A stretch of 43,596 nt of DNA from Nosocomiicoccus ampullae (GCF_001696685.1 NZ_MBFG01000012.1:1-43596), one strand, 5' to 3'. Shown: positions 33,474 to 43,551, counted from the stretch's first letter. Program-made: numbers and translations. The notes: generated by a model from the sequence alone, not told the origin.

Positions 33474-34347
33474 GTTGTTGCTCCTTTAAAATGTGATTTG
33501 CTTTGACAATCGTCGTTTGAATATCATCTGTTAAAGCGATCGACTGCTCTTTAATATCATCAGGAATTCGGTATGATTTTTGGTTCATCGTAACAAATTT
33601 AGCGTCTTTATTTTGACATGTGAATCGCCAAAACGGATGTTTGATAAACTGCGGCGTCGTATAGCCGACACCGATTTCTAAATAGATGACTTTTCCGGAT
33701 TTATGCTCGTTAAGAAACGCTTCGTATCGCGCTTTTTGCTCGAAGAAGTGTGGACTTTCGACCATGCCTTTTTCGGCGTTACGTTTGTTAATCTCTAACT
33801 TTGCGTTACATTTTGGACAAGACGGAATTAGGTCGTATGGTACTTTCATATCTTGTTGTTGTTCGACCATTTTTAACATCATTTCGTCATCTCGGTACGT
33901 CTCGTTATGGCAAAACTGACTACACTGCATTAACGCATATTCACCTTGATAGTAGAATACTTTATCCATATCATAGTCTGCTTTATAAAAAGCGTTATCT
34001 GCGTTTGTCGTAATGACAAAGTACGGTGTATGTTCGAGCATTTCTTTAAGTGCTACATACGATTTACCGACCGGTTGATCGATATAATTTAGCTTGACGA
34101 AGCGACTTTGAAACGCCCAATACTCTTCAGTCGTCGGAAAGTCAAAAAGACTCGCTTGTAACATGTCGAACCATCCGTACTTTTCAATAAAATCTGGAAA
34201 GTTCTTTTTAAAACGGTCACCGACGTATGTAAAGCCGTCTGAAGCGGACATCCCAGCACCGACGCCAACGACGACAGCGTCTGCATCTTTTATAAGAGAA
34301 GCGAGTGTTTCACTGTCTGAATGTGTGTTGTAGTTCCAAGTAGACAT
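33460..34347 (-). CDS. Class M sirtuin, protein ADP-ribosyltransferase (SirTM)
   Basis: A 295-residue sirtuin of the macrodomain-linked class. The NAD loop is [14 protein letters not shown] and the binding motif is TTNADN, where deacetylating sirtuins have TQNID. The usual catalytic His region reads FYYQGEY, with Gln in the His position, as in SirTM enzymes that ADP-ribosylate instead of deacetylating. Zinc cysteines are in CSQFC and CPKC. Its expected target is lipoylated GcvH-L encoded in the same operon; the macrodomain removes the mark. The system is tied to oxidative stress in S. aureus and streptococci. Confidence 0.92.
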   Translation of the reverse strand: MSTWNYNTHSDSETLASLIKDADAVVVGVGAGMSASDGFTYVGDRFKKNFPDFIEKYGWFDMLQASLFDFPTTEEYWAFQSRFVKLNYIDQPVGKSYVALKEMLEHTPYFVITTNADNAFYKADYDMDKVFYYQGEYALMQCSQFCHNETYRDDEMMLKMVEQQQDMKVPYDLIPSCPKCNAKLEINKRNAEKGMVESPHFFEQKARYEAFLNEHKSGKVIYLEIGVGYTTPQFIKHPFWRFTCQNKDAKFVTMNQKSYRIPDDIKEQSIALTDDIQTTIVKANHILKEQQHVSN

Positions 34348-34359
34348 AGCATTTCCTTT

Positions 34360-35121
34360 CTAACGTAATATGTTGTTGTATATCATTTCATCTTCATCGG
34401 AAAATACGTTAAAGATGACTTTTAAATTAGAGTTTGTTTCTTCTAAATAGTCTTTGACTGTGTGTGTCGCAATTTCAGCTGCGAGTAGTTTAGGGAAACG
34501 AAATACACCTGTAGAAATGCTACAAAACGCGACGCTCTCTAAATTATGCTGATCCGCAAGTTTAAGGACACTTAGATAACATTGTTTGAGTAAATCTTGC
34601 TGCATTTTTGAAGGTGCGTCTCCTTTAATATACGGACCAACTGTGTGAAATACGTATTTTGAAGGTAAGTTGTAAGCATTCGTTATTTTCGCGCGACCGA
34701 CCGCTTCTTTACGACCTTGTGCTTCCATAATTTCGTGACATTCATAGCGTAGTTGAATCCCAGCTTTCGTGTGGATGATATTATCAATACACGCGTGTCC
34801 CTTTATAAAACAGCCGAGTAAATCAGCGTTCGCGGCATTCACAATACCGTCGACAGCGAGTGTTGTTATATCACCTTTAAACATATAGATTTGTCTTTCG
34901 ACTTCTTCTAAATCTTTAAGATGAACAACCGTATCGTTAAATGACTTTAAAAACTCATCTTGAATGCGTAAAAATTTCTCAGGTAAAGGCTTTGGTTTAC
35001 GCACGTTGACGAGTTCACGGTATAACGTAAATGCATGTTCAAAATCTCTCGCAGGTGTATGTGCTAAGTTTTTTTCATCTTGTAAATAATATATTAAATC
35101 ATTTACTTCGTTTAGTGTCAT
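34360..35121 (-). CDS. Zinc-containing macrodomain ADP-ribosyl hydrolase
   Basis: A 253-residue protein: a helical N-terminal extension (1-80) followed by a macrodomain. FKGDITTLAVDGIVNAANADLLGCFIKGHACID holds the ADP-ribose site and the zinc ligands (the Cys and His of the LLGCF/GHACID loop) of the class I Zn-macrodomains. Further on come YVFHTVGPY and the phosphate loop CSISTGVFRFP. It should reverse SirTM-made ADP-ribosylation. It is twelve bases upstream of the SirTM gene in the leftward operon, behind an internal terminator after gcvH-L. Confidence 0.92.
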   Translation of the reverse strand: MTLNEVNDLIYYLQDEKNLAHTPARDFEHAFTLYRELVNVRKPKPLPEKFLRIQDEFLKSFNDTVVHLKDLEEVERQIYMFKGDITTLAVDGIVNAANADLLGCFIKGHACIDNIIHTKAGIQLRYECHEIMEAQGRKEAVGRAKITNAYNLPSKYVFHTVGPYIKGDAPSKMQQDLLKQCYLSVLKLADQHNLESVAFCSISTGVFRFPKLLAAEIATHTVKDYLEETNSNLKVIFNVFSDEDEMIYNNILR

Positions 35122-35143
35122 AACATAAAACCCTCTTTACTAG

Positions 35144-35173
35144 AAAAAAAGCTTACAATTAAAAATTGTAAGC
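35144..35173 (-). terminator. Terminator inside the operon, after gcvH-L
   Basis: GCTTACAATT and AATTGTAAGC form a perfect 10-bp stem with a 3-base loop. On the minus strand it is followed by seven T. It lies between gcvH-L and the macrodomain gene and should reduce expression of the macrodomain, SirTM and lplA relative to gcvH-L. Confidence 0.8.
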
Positions 35174-35182
35174 GATCTAACA

Positions 35183-35518
35183 TTATTGTGCGTCGTCTAA
35201 CGCATTAAATGCATCTTCATCGACGTCTGTCAGTTTTACAACCCAGCTTTCGTTTGCGTCTGAAGCGTTTAAAATTTCTGGTGTGTCGATTGCTTTTGTA
35301 TTTCGTTCAACGACTGTCCCAGCAAGTGGTGACATTAAGTCTAATACTGTTTTAGAACCTTCTAATTCAAGTAGTGAGTCGCCTTTTTTAACGACGTCCT
35401 CTTTACTGAACTGAACGTATCCAACTGTTCCGATATCATCTTGAAGTTCAGGCGTTAACACTAATGTATAAGTGTCTCCATCTTTATCGATCCATAAGTA
35501 GTTTGCTGTTTTTCTCAT
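35183..35518 (-). CDS. GcvH-like lipoyl carrier protein (GcvH-L)
   Basis: A 111-residue H-protein-like carrier. The lipoylated lysine is in LEGSKTVLDLMSPLAG; the fold pattern follows TGYVQF-like GTVGYVQFSKED. No glycine cleavage genes are nearby, and the place next to LplA, SirTM and macrodomain identifies the GcvH-L class, which acts outside glycine cleavage. I start at ATG 35518 (MRKTANYLW), nine bases after AAAGG; ATG 35527 abuts that site. It lies 19 bases behind the monooxygenase gene. Confidence 0.9.
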   Translation of the reverse strand: MRKTANYLWIDKDGDTYTLVLTPELQDDIGTVGYVQFSKEDVVKKGDSLLELEGSKTVLDLMSPLAGTVVERNTKAIDTPEILNASDANESWVVKLTDVDEDAFNALDDAQ

Positions 35519-35546
35519 AAAAAACATCCTTTCTAAATTTTCGAAT

Positions 35547-36542
35547 TTATAAATTAAATGCCTCGTGTATTAACGTGAGTGCATGTTTTCTATTGTTAAA
35601 TCCTGGCATTAGCGGAATGATGAGTAATTCATCAGCTGAAAGTTCGTTTTGAATATCCAATAGATTTGCTTTTACCGTTTCTTTTGACCCGACGACCATA
35701 CGTGTCCGGTTGGCTTTCATACGCTTCAGTTCATCATCTGTATAATCATAGGCTTTCGCTGTTTCTATAGATGGGAAGTATTCGAACTCGTTAAAGTTAT
35801 TTTTACCGAGTAGCCATACGTCTAAAGCATTCGCGAGTGTCTCGGCTTTTTCATCCGTATCTGAGATGACGACGAAAACTGCTGCAATAGTGACAGGTGT
35901 TTCGTTCGTTTTTGACGGTTGAAACATTTCTTTAAATTGCTTTATTGCCCGTCGTCCAGTTGGTATTTTATCGGTAGATGCATACGGAAATAACCCGAAA
36001 ATATACCCGACACCGAGTTTCGCTGCGAGTTTCGCTGAACGTTCACTCGTACTTAGCATCCACATAGAAGGCGCTGAAGATGTTTCAGGGTGAACGGTAA
36101 TGTTTGACGCATTAGTTAAATGTTGTTGCAACGTATCGACATGATGTTCGTAGTCAAAATCAGCTTTTTTCGTATCCATTGCACGTTGTACTTTAGCTGT
36201 ACCGAACGTATTACCAAAGCCTAAGTTCACACGTCCACAGTGAAAAGCTTCTAACATACGAAAGTTTTCTGCAACTTTTAACGGACTGTAATGCGGCAAC
36301 ATAACACCAGCTGAACCAATTTGAATGTCGTTTGTTTCATCGAGTAGTTTCATCATCAATAGTTCTGGTGAACTGCTTGCAAATGATTTTACATCGTGAT
36401 GCTCTGCGACGAAGAATCGACTGAAATTTAATGCTTCAGCATGTTGAGCGAGTTCGATTGCTTCTTTCACTGCAGTTACTGCATCTTTCCCTTCATCGAT
36501 CACTGCGTAATCAAGGACGCTTATTTTAACGATGATGATCAA
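35547..36542 (-). CDS. Luciferase-like flavin monooxygenase of the GcvH-L operon; start codon unclear
   Basis: A luciferase-like (LLM) flavin-dependent monooxygenase of about 330 residues, first gene of the leftward lipoylation/ADP-ribosylation operon. Family marks are ISVLDYAVIDEGKDA, FFVAEHHD, IGSAGVMLPHYSPLKVAE, GRVNLGFG and the late MVVGSKETVKANL. The protein should begin at about VKISVLDYA, but no ATG, GTG or TTG stands there. The codons are GTT preceded by three ATC. The only conventional codon close by is TTG 36542, which touches the AAAAGGA site. I give that as the formal start. In-frame ATG 36695 would run through the divergent promoter region. Confidence 0.82.
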   Translation of the reverse strand: MIIIVKISVLDYAVIDEGKDAVTAVKEAIELAQHAEALNFSRFFVAEHHDVKSFASSSPELLMMKLLDETNDIQIGSAGVMLPHYSPLKVAENFRMLEAFHCGRVNLGFGNTFGTAKVQRAMDTKKADFDYEHHVDTLQQHLTNASNITVHPETSSAPSMWMLSTSERSAKLAAKLGVGYIFGLFPYASTDKIPTGRRAIKQFKEMFQPSKTNETPVTIAAVFVVISDTDEKAETLANALDVWLLGKNNFNEFEYFPSIETAKAYDYTDDELKRMKANRTRMVVGSKETVKANLLDIQNELSADELLIIPLMPGFNNRKHALTLIHEAFNL

Positions 36543-36579
36543 TCCTTTTAAATTAAAATTAATGTATGAAGCATATATA

Positions 36580-36608
36580 ATTATAGTCGCACTGAATTTT
36601 ATAGTCAA
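36580..36608 (-). promoter_or_regulatory. Promoter of the lipoylation/ADP-ribosylation operon
   Basis: Reading leftward: TTGACT (36608-36603), 17 bases, TATAAT (36585-36580). It is a near-consensus sigma-A promoter that also shows the in-frame ATG at 36695 is not the monooxygenase start. On the plus strand an extended -10 (TGCTAGAAT, near 36623) drives the divergent oxidoreductase. Confidence 0.8.
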
Positions 36609-36661
36609 AGAAAGCATATGGTATGCTAGAATGACAAACTTACAATTAAAGGAGTAAGAAA

Positions 36662-37852
36662 ATGAACGAAAAATACGAACCGCTATTTGAACCATTTCAA
36701 CTGCCGAATGGTGACGTCATTGATAACCGTTTTGTATTGTCTCCAATGATTACAAATTCATCGACTAAAGACGGGGAAGTAACGACTGAAGATGTCTTAT
36801 ATCACGAACGACGCAGCAAGTCTGCGCCGATTCTCGTAACAGGGGCTGCGTATATCGAACCGTACGGTCAACTGTTTGAATACGGGTATAGCGTTGCAGA
36901 TGATAAAAAAATTGAAGGATTAAAAAAACTCGCACAAGCGATGAAACAGTCTGGTGGAAAAGCGATATTACAACTCACACATGCTGGACGTTTTTCTAAC
37001 CAAGCAATTTTAGATTTAGGCGTCGTTTATGGACCGAGTTTTATGGAATTAAATGTGCCAGTAAAACACCAAGTGTTGCCGATGTCTAAACGTAAAATCG
37101 ACATGGTGATTGATAATTACCGCGAGGCAACTAAGCGCGCAATTGAAGCGGGATTTGATGGTGTTGAAGTATCAGCTGCACAACGATTACTCATTCAAAC
37201 ATTTTTCTCTAAATTTTCAAATGAGCGTGACGACGAATATGGTAGTAAAACGTTAGAAGACCGATCACGATTTGGTTTAGAAGTATATCAAGCTGTTGCA
37301 GATGTTATTGAAACTCACGCGCCAAAAGACTTTATGCTCGGCTTTAGAGGGACGCCTGAAGAAACAAGGGGTAGTGACGTCGGTTATACAGTTGAAGAGT
37401 TTTTACAATTCGTAGATGCACTCGAATCTATTCGACCGCTCGACTATTTAGCAATCGCAAGTTGGGGTCGAAACATTTATAAAGCGACGGTCCGTGCACA
37501 AGGTGAAAACGAAGGTGAATACGTCAATAAGATTGTCTATGATCACGTGAAAGGGAAAATCCCACTTATGGTTACTGGAGGTATTAACACGCCAGAAAAA
37601 GCACTAGAAGCATTACAATTTGGCGATATGGTCGGAATGTCGAGCCCATTTATTACCGAACCAGATTTCGTAAATAAGTTAAAAGCAGGTCACGAATCAG
37701 ATATTACACTTCAGTTTGAGATTGACGAGTTAGAAGACTTAAAAATTCCACGTGCAGCTTTTAAAGACATCGTTAGAATGATGGATTACGGCGAAGGGCT
37801 ACCAAAAGAGACGCGCGATGAGTTAAGACGTATGGCAGAAGATAAAGAATAA
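36662..37852 (+). CDS. Old Yellow Enzyme-like NADH:flavin oxidoreductase
   Basis: A 396-residue FMN barrel enzyme of the OYE/NamA family. FVLSPMITNSS at the N-terminus, ILQLTHAGRFSN in the middle, GFDGVEVSAAQRLLIQTFFS (canonical enzymes have H-x-x-H in GVEIHxAHGYL; both His are replaced here), and the phosphate loop MVTGGINTPEKA are visible. It is divergent from the SirTM operon, in the place an OYE-type reductase occupies in staphylococcal and streptococcal versions. AAAGGAG precedes ATG 36662. The missing active-site histidines suggest a different substrate from enoate reductases. Confidence 0.87.
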   Translation: MNEKYEPLFEPFQLPNGDVIDNRFVLSPMITNSSTKDGEVTTEDVLYHERRSKSAPILVTGAAYIEPYGQLFEYGYSVADDKKIEGLKKLAQAMKQSGGKAILQLTHAGRFSNQAILDLGVVYGPSFMELNVPVKHQVLPMSKRKIDMVIDNYREATKRAIEAGFDGVEVSAAQRLLIQTFFSKFSNERDDEYGSKTLEDRSRFGLEVYQAVADVIETHAPKDFMLGFRGTPEETRGSDVGYTVEEFLQFVDALESIRPLDYLAIASWGRNIYKATVRAQGENEGEYVNKIVYDHVKGKIPLMVTGGINTPEKALEALQFGDMVGMSSPFITEPDFVNKLKAGHESDITLQFEIDELEDLKIPRAAFKDIVRMMDYGEGLPKETRDELRRMAEDKE

Positions 37853-37897
37853 GAAATTTCTTGGGAAATATTTAATCTACACGAAAGTAGGAGTCGT

Positions 37898-38578
37898 ATG
37901 GAGCTATCCATTGAAAAATTAACCGTTCAATTTAATACGTTTTTGCTCAATATCAATGAACTTCATTTTAATGATGGGTTAAATATCATTATCGGGGGTA
38001 ACGGTAGTGGGAAAACGACGCTTTTAAATGGTTTAATCGGCTATCAATATAGTGAGAGAGATGTATTGTTTAACGATGCACCGTTTCATTTAAAAGAGCA
38101 CGTCACATATATCCCGCAACTTTTAAATCGCCCTGACATGACAGTTAAAGACTTCGCCGAGTTAACGAGTCAAAAAAGTAGCGATGATTTACTGAAACGT
38201 TTTTCTTTATACGATTTAAAAGATACATCCGTATCTCATATTTCGGGTGGGGAGTTTAAGCGTGCGGTATTTGTCCAAGCAGTGTTAGAAAATAAACCGA
38301 TACTTATCTTCGATGAACTTGAAGAAGGACTCGACGTCAAATATAAAAAAGAGATGTTTGACTATATAAAAGAATTATCAAAAGAAAAAATCGTTATTAT
38401 GAACGTGCATGATCTCACGCTCGTATTACAATATGCAGATAAAGTAATCGGAATGAAAAAAGGTGAAGTCGCATTTACGACTTCACCAGAATGTATCACA
38501 GAATATAATTTAACGAATATCTTTAACGTACCACTCGAAATTATTGAGTATGGCCGTAAGCGACTTATTGTTTTGTAA
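37898..38578 (+). CDS. Orphan ABC transporter ATP-binding protein
   Basis: A 226-residue ABC ATPase. Walker A is GGNGSGKTT, the Q loop is in YIPQLLNRP, the signature HISGGEFKRAV, Walker B ILIFDELEEGLD, and the switch His is in NVHDLTLV. It is most like the FecE/BtuD iron- or cobalamin-uptake class by eye, but there is no permease or binding-protein gene next to it. TAGGAG precedes ATG 37898, 45 bases after the OYE-like gene, so it may be in that transcript. Its 3' end overlaps the convergent coaW gene. Confidence 0.85.
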   Translation: MELSIEKLTVQFNTFLLNINELHFNDGLNIIIGGNGSGKTTLLNGLIGYQYSERDVLFNDAPFHLKEHVTYIPQLLNRPDMTVKDFAELTSQKSSDDLLKRFSLYDLKDTSVSHISGGEFKRAVFVQAVLENKPILIFDELEEGLDVKYKKEMFDYIKELSKEKIVIMNVHDLTLVLQYADKVIGMKKGEVAFTTSPECITEYNLTNIFNVPLEIIEYGRKRLIVL

Positions 38579-39380
38579 CTAAAATCGCACCGATTGCACC
38601 ACTATATTCACCGTTTTCGATGATGTGTGGTTTTATTCCTTTTAGTGAACCGTAACTATGGATAACTGACTGCATGACGTCGTTATCTTTTAACGTCGAA
38701 CCGATGAGCACTAGATCGTTCGTTTTAAATCCTTGAGCGAGCGTTACACCAAATGAAATCGCACCTTCAGCGACCATCCCGATGACAGAAGCGAGTTTAT
38801 CTGCATCTGTAGCAGTCGTATGATGGTGTGGTTCAACGCGTGCAAAGTTACTTGCAGTTAGTTCCGGCGTTAACGGTTTTGGAACAGGACCGTCTTTAAA
38901 AATATGTTTTACTTTTAAGTCTAACGTATCACGGTTTCCTTGTTTTGCTGTTTCTACAATTTCCTCAAACGTCTCATAACCTGTAAGTAGTTGTGATAAC
39001 CCCATTAACGTACCACCACCGATACCAGTACCACCGACGCGGCGCTGAATGTTATTTTCGACGACGTGAAAACTTGTTCCCGTTCCGATGTTTAAGTAAG
39101 CGAAGCGATCTAAAGGGATATTTTGTTGCTCCATTAAATATGTCAGACCAGTAAACGCTGCGTCGAATTCAATTTGTAAATGCGACTCGTGCTTCACATG
39201 TTCTGATATGTAAACACTGCCGCCTCCAGTTAAGTATAGTGTGACGTCTTCTTCGTCGTTTAGCTCTTGAATGAGCATATCTACTTCAGTCGTTGGACGG
39301 CTACTATATTCATATGTACCATCGTCATACATTTTGACGACTTTCGTTAACGTACCACCCGCATCAATTCCTATTTTCAT
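38565..39380 (-). CDS. coaW: Type II pantothenate kinase
   Basis: A 271-residue kinase of the staphylococcal type II class, which phosphorylates pantothenate in the first step of CoA synthesis. MKIGIDAGGTLTKVV is the N-terminal phosphate loop, followed by LTGGGS, LNIGTGTSFHV, the VGGTGIGGGT loop, and GSTLKDN near the end. Staphylococcal enzymes of this class resist feedback by CoA. GGAGG lies just before ATG at 39380. A promoter overlapping a hairpin lies upstream. Confidence 0.93.
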   Translation of the reverse strand: MKIGIDAGGTLTKVVKMYDDGTYEYSSRPTTEVDMLIQELNDEEDVTLYLTGGGSVYISEHVKHESHLQIEFDAAFTGLTYLMEQQNIPLDRFAYLNIGTGTSFHVVENNIQRRVGGTGIGGGTLMGLSQLLTGYETFEEIVETAKQGNRDTLDLKVKHIFKDGPVPKPLTPELTASNFARVEPHHHTTATDADKLASVIGMVAEGAISFGVTLAQGFKTNDLVLIGSTLKDNDVMQSVIHSYGSLKGIKPHIIENGEYSGAIGAILVTKQ

Positions 39381-39403
39381 CGTTATCCTCCATATAAAAT
39401 AAA

Positions 39404-39446
39404 CTTAGCACCCTCTATTATATGGGTGCTAAGCAATTATTGTAAA
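39404..39446 (-). promoter_or_regulatory. coaW promoter overlapping a terminator-like hairpin
   Basis: CTTAGCACCC and GGGTGCTAAG (39404-39413, 39424-39433) form a perfect 10-bp stem followed leftward by TTTATTTT: the likely terminator of the upstream BCCT gene. Reading leftward, TTTACA (39446-39441), 18 bases and TATAAT (39422-39417) form a good promoter whose -10 is in the hairpin loop. One element seems to end one gene and start the next. Confidence 0.65.
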
Positions 39447-39449
39447 CTA

Positions 39450-41033
39450 TTAAAATTGTTTATGTTCTTCTTTTGCGTTGTCACTGTGTCGGCGTCTTGC
39501 GAGTGCTTTGTTTGGCTCTCTTCGCATACTCTTAATAACACTAAATATCATTAAGATAAGAACGATCGCAAACGGTAGACCAGCGAGTAAGCTTGCTGCT
39601 TGTAAACTTGTCAGTCCACCAGCTAAAATCAGTGCGACTGTTAATACTCCGAGTAATACTCCCCATAACACTTTCATGCGTATCGGTGGATTTTCAGTAT
39701 CACCAAGACTCATTCCAGATACGATAAACGTTGCAGAGTCTGCAGACGTTACTAAGAATAAGAAGATGAGTAAAATCGCAACGATTGACGTTAACGTTGT
39801 AAATGGCATCGTATTTAATAACTCAAATAATGCGCGTGTTTCATCTTGTTGAACGATTGACGCGATATCTGTGTTTTTAAATAAGTCAGAGTAAATCGCA
39901 GTTCCTCCGAGGGCACCAACCCATAAGAATGATAAAATCGGTGGGACGATTAAAATACCAGCGACGTATTCACGAATCGTACGACCACGTGATACACGTG
40001 CGACGAATGAACCGATAAATGGACTCCAAGCAATTACCCATGCCCAGTAGAATACTGTCCATCCTCTTGTCCAATCTCTCGCGTTATATGGTTCGGCACG
40101 TAGTGAGTAACCGACATAATTCGATAAATAATCTCCGAGACCTAAAACGATAGATTCCATAATGAAGCTAAACGGACCGAAGATAATCATGAATACTGTT
40201 AAGAATAATGCGAGTACCATGTTCATCGTACTAAAGAACTTCATCCCTTTTTCTAGACCGATTACTGTCGATAAGATGAATACCGTTGTCATAAGTACCG
40301 TTAAAATAATTTGAGTGACAGGGCCTTGAGGTAATCCAAATGCGTGGTTTAACCCACCATCCATTTGTAAAATACCGAGACCGACTGACGTCGCCATCCC
40401 TGTAATTGTCGCGATAATTGCGAGCGTATCGATCGAATTACGACCGAGTTTACTATAGTTAAACCCAAAAATAGGTTCGAGTGACGTAGAAATTAACCCG
40501 TCACGCTTTTTACGATATTGGAAGTAACCAATCGCAAGTCCAGCAACTCCGAAAATTGACCACTGTGAAATTCCCCAGTGGAAATACGTATAACCCATTG
40601 CGATTCTCGCAGCTTCAGCATCTTGAATTGGGCCACCTAAAAACGGTGCTTCCACGAAGTGTTGCATCGGTTCAGCAACTCCGAAGAATACGAGTCCAAC
40701 TCCAAGACCACTCGAGAATAACATACCGATCCAAGGCCAAAAGGCAAATTCTGGCTCAGAATCGTCATCACCGAGCTTAATACGACCGTATGGTGAGAGT
40801 GCTAAGAATATAAGTAACACACCAAATCCGAATACGAGAAGTAAGAAGAACCAAGTGAAGTTTTGAGAAATAAATTCATAAATTGCTTCAGAAGCTGCCT
40901 GGAATCTGCCAGGGATAACCATCGCAATAATTGATGCGACAATGATTATCGTCGCTGAAGTCCAAAAGACTGTTCCGAGTTCAAGTTTAGAGAACCCCTT
41001 ACGCTTATGTTGATTCGTGTTTTTATTTGACAC
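39450..41033 (-). CDS. BCCT-family betaine/choline/carnitine transporter
   Basis: A second BCCT transporter, 527 residues with about twelve helices. Hallmarks are SGLGVGLVFFGVAEPMQHF and the signature WTVFYWAWVIAWSPFIGSFVARVSRGRTIREYV. Basic N- and C-terminal tails may sense osmotic state, as in BetP-like proteins. It starts at GTG 41033, eight bases after AAGGAGG. It differs widely from the first copy (8035), so it is not a recent duplicate. It is divergent from rpoE. Confidence 0.92.
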   Translation of the reverse strand: MSNKNTNQHKRKGFSKLELGTVFWTSATIIIVASIIAMVIPGRFQAASEAIYEFISQNFTWFFLLLVFGFGVLLIFLALSPYGRIKLGDDDSEPEFAFWPWIGMLFSSGLGVGLVFFGVAEPMQHFVEAPFLGGPIQDAEAARIAMGYTYFHWGISQWSIFGVAGLAIGYFQYRKKRDGLISTSLEPIFGFNYSKLGRNSIDTLAIIATITGMATSVGLGILQMDGGLNHAFGLPQGPVTQIILTVLMTTVFILSTVIGLEKGMKFFSTMNMVLALFLTVFMIIFGPFSFIMESIVLGLGDYLSNYVGYSLRAEPYNARDWTRGWTVFYWAWVIAWSPFIGSFVARVSRGRTIREYVAGILIVPPILSFLWVGALGGTAIYSDLFKNTDIASIVQQDETRALFELLNTMPFTTLTSIVAILLIFLFLVTSADSATFIVSGMSLGDTENPPIRMKVLWGVLLGVLTVALILAGGLTSLQAASLLAGLPFAIVLILMIFSVIKSMRREPNKALARRRHSDNAKEEHKQF

Positions 41034-41221
41034 GATAAAATTTCCTCCTTATTGTCCAATGATTTATTATTACCCTAATCATTATGAAATAAACACTATT
41101 TTTTACGGGTTTTATTTTCAAAATATCATATGCTGCACTATGAAAAATGCTTGCATTATAATAGTATTGAATGTAATATACTTTTGATTGTGCAATGAAT
41201 GATATGAAAGGATATCAAATT

Positions 41222-41713
41222 ATGAGATTAGATGAGTTTACAAAAGAAATGATCGACGAACAAGCGTTTATTGATATGGCTTATATTTACTTAGATGATT
41301 TAGAAAAAGAAACTGATTTATATTCAATTATCGACAAATTCCAAGAAATCGGTGGATATACTGAGAAAGAAATCGAAAATCGTATTTTACAATTTTATAC
41401 AGACTTAAATACAGATGGTCGTTTTGTTTCTACTGAAGACGGTGTATGGGGTCTTAGAAAATGGTTCACGGTGGATGACATCAACGACAAAATTGCACCG
41501 ACGGTTCATAAGTTTGAAGTCGTCGACAATGAACTTGATGAATTCGACGAACTTGACGAAGAACTTGACGATGAAGACATCGAAGATATCGACGAAGAAG
41601 ACGATGAGGATATCGATGAAGCTATTGATGATGAAGACATCGACACTACGGATTTAAACATCGATGAAGGCGATACGCTCGAAGATGATTACGGTGACGG
41701 AGACGACTATTAA
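41222..41713 (+). CDS. rpoE: RNA polymerase delta subunit
   Basis: A 163-residue delta subunit, specific to Firmicutes. The N-terminal winged-helix domain (about 1-90; YIYLDDLEKETDLYSIIDKF, then GGYTEKEIENRILQFYTDL and VWGLRKWF) is followed by a long Asp/Glu tail (100-163). It speeds recycling of RNA polymerase and alters initiation by nucleotide concentration. AAAGGA is nine bases before ATG 41222. The order rpoE-pyrG is the standard one in staphylococci and bacilli. Confidence 0.93.
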   Translation: MRLDEFTKEMIDEQAFIDMAYIYLDDLEKETDLYSIIDKFQEIGGYTEKEIENRILQFYTDLNTDGRFVSTEDGVWGLRKWFTVDDINDKIAPTVHKFEVVDNELDEFDELDEELDDEDIEDIDEEDDEDIDEAIDDEDIDTTDLNIDEGDTLEDDYGDGDDY

Positions 41714-41717
41714 ATTA

Positions 41718-41821
41718 TTGACAAATTCCGTAATCGTGCTATTATTTTAATTGGGCTCCCTTATTTTAGGGATACAGTGAACGAGCTCCTTTCCAAGCGC
41801 ATTTGGGAGGGAGATTTTTTT
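41718..41821 (+). promoter_or_regulatory. CTP-sensing pyrG promoter, leader and attenuator
   Basis: TTGACA (41718-41723), 16 bases and TATTAT (41740-41745, with an upstream TG) precede a start at GGGCTCCC (41753). The leader ends in a terminator: CTCCTTTCC (41786-41794) pairs with GGGAGGGAG (41805-41813), then seven T. This matches the B. subtilis pyrG leader, where low CTP causes repeated G addition at the 5' end and the poly-G then pairs with CUCCUUUC to block the terminator. Confidence 0.9.
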
Positions 41822-41829
41822 ATTTATAG

Positions 41830-43458
<1,629 letters not shown>

Positions 43459-43460
43459 TA

Positions 43461-43487
43461 AAACGGCGTGCAGTGCACGCCGTTTTT
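43461..43487 (+). terminator. Terminator of pyrG
   Basis: AAACGGCGTGCA and TGCACGCCGTTT form a perfect 12-bp stem with a one-base loop, too tight to close fully, followed by T. It lies a few bases after the stop. Confidence 0.9.
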
Positions 43488-43551
43488 TGCTTTGTGGCGT
43501 TACGTCCATATAATTGTGTAAAATAGAAAAAAGAGCCATCGCATTCTCTGT

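Noticed and set aside
35183..35518. Glycine cleavage H protein
   Set aside because: It is similar in fold and lipoyl lysine, but the gene lies with SirTM, macrodomain and LplA and has no gcv neighbours, so GcvH-L fits better.
36543..36695. ATG 36695 as the luciferase-like monooxygenase start
   Set aside because: It overlaps the start of the divergent oxidoreductase and runs through a near-consensus promoter for the same gene.
41415..41657. Second ORF inside rpoE
   Set aside because: It is a frame-shifted shadow of the Asp/Glu-rich tail, where GAT/GAA runs leave other frames open.
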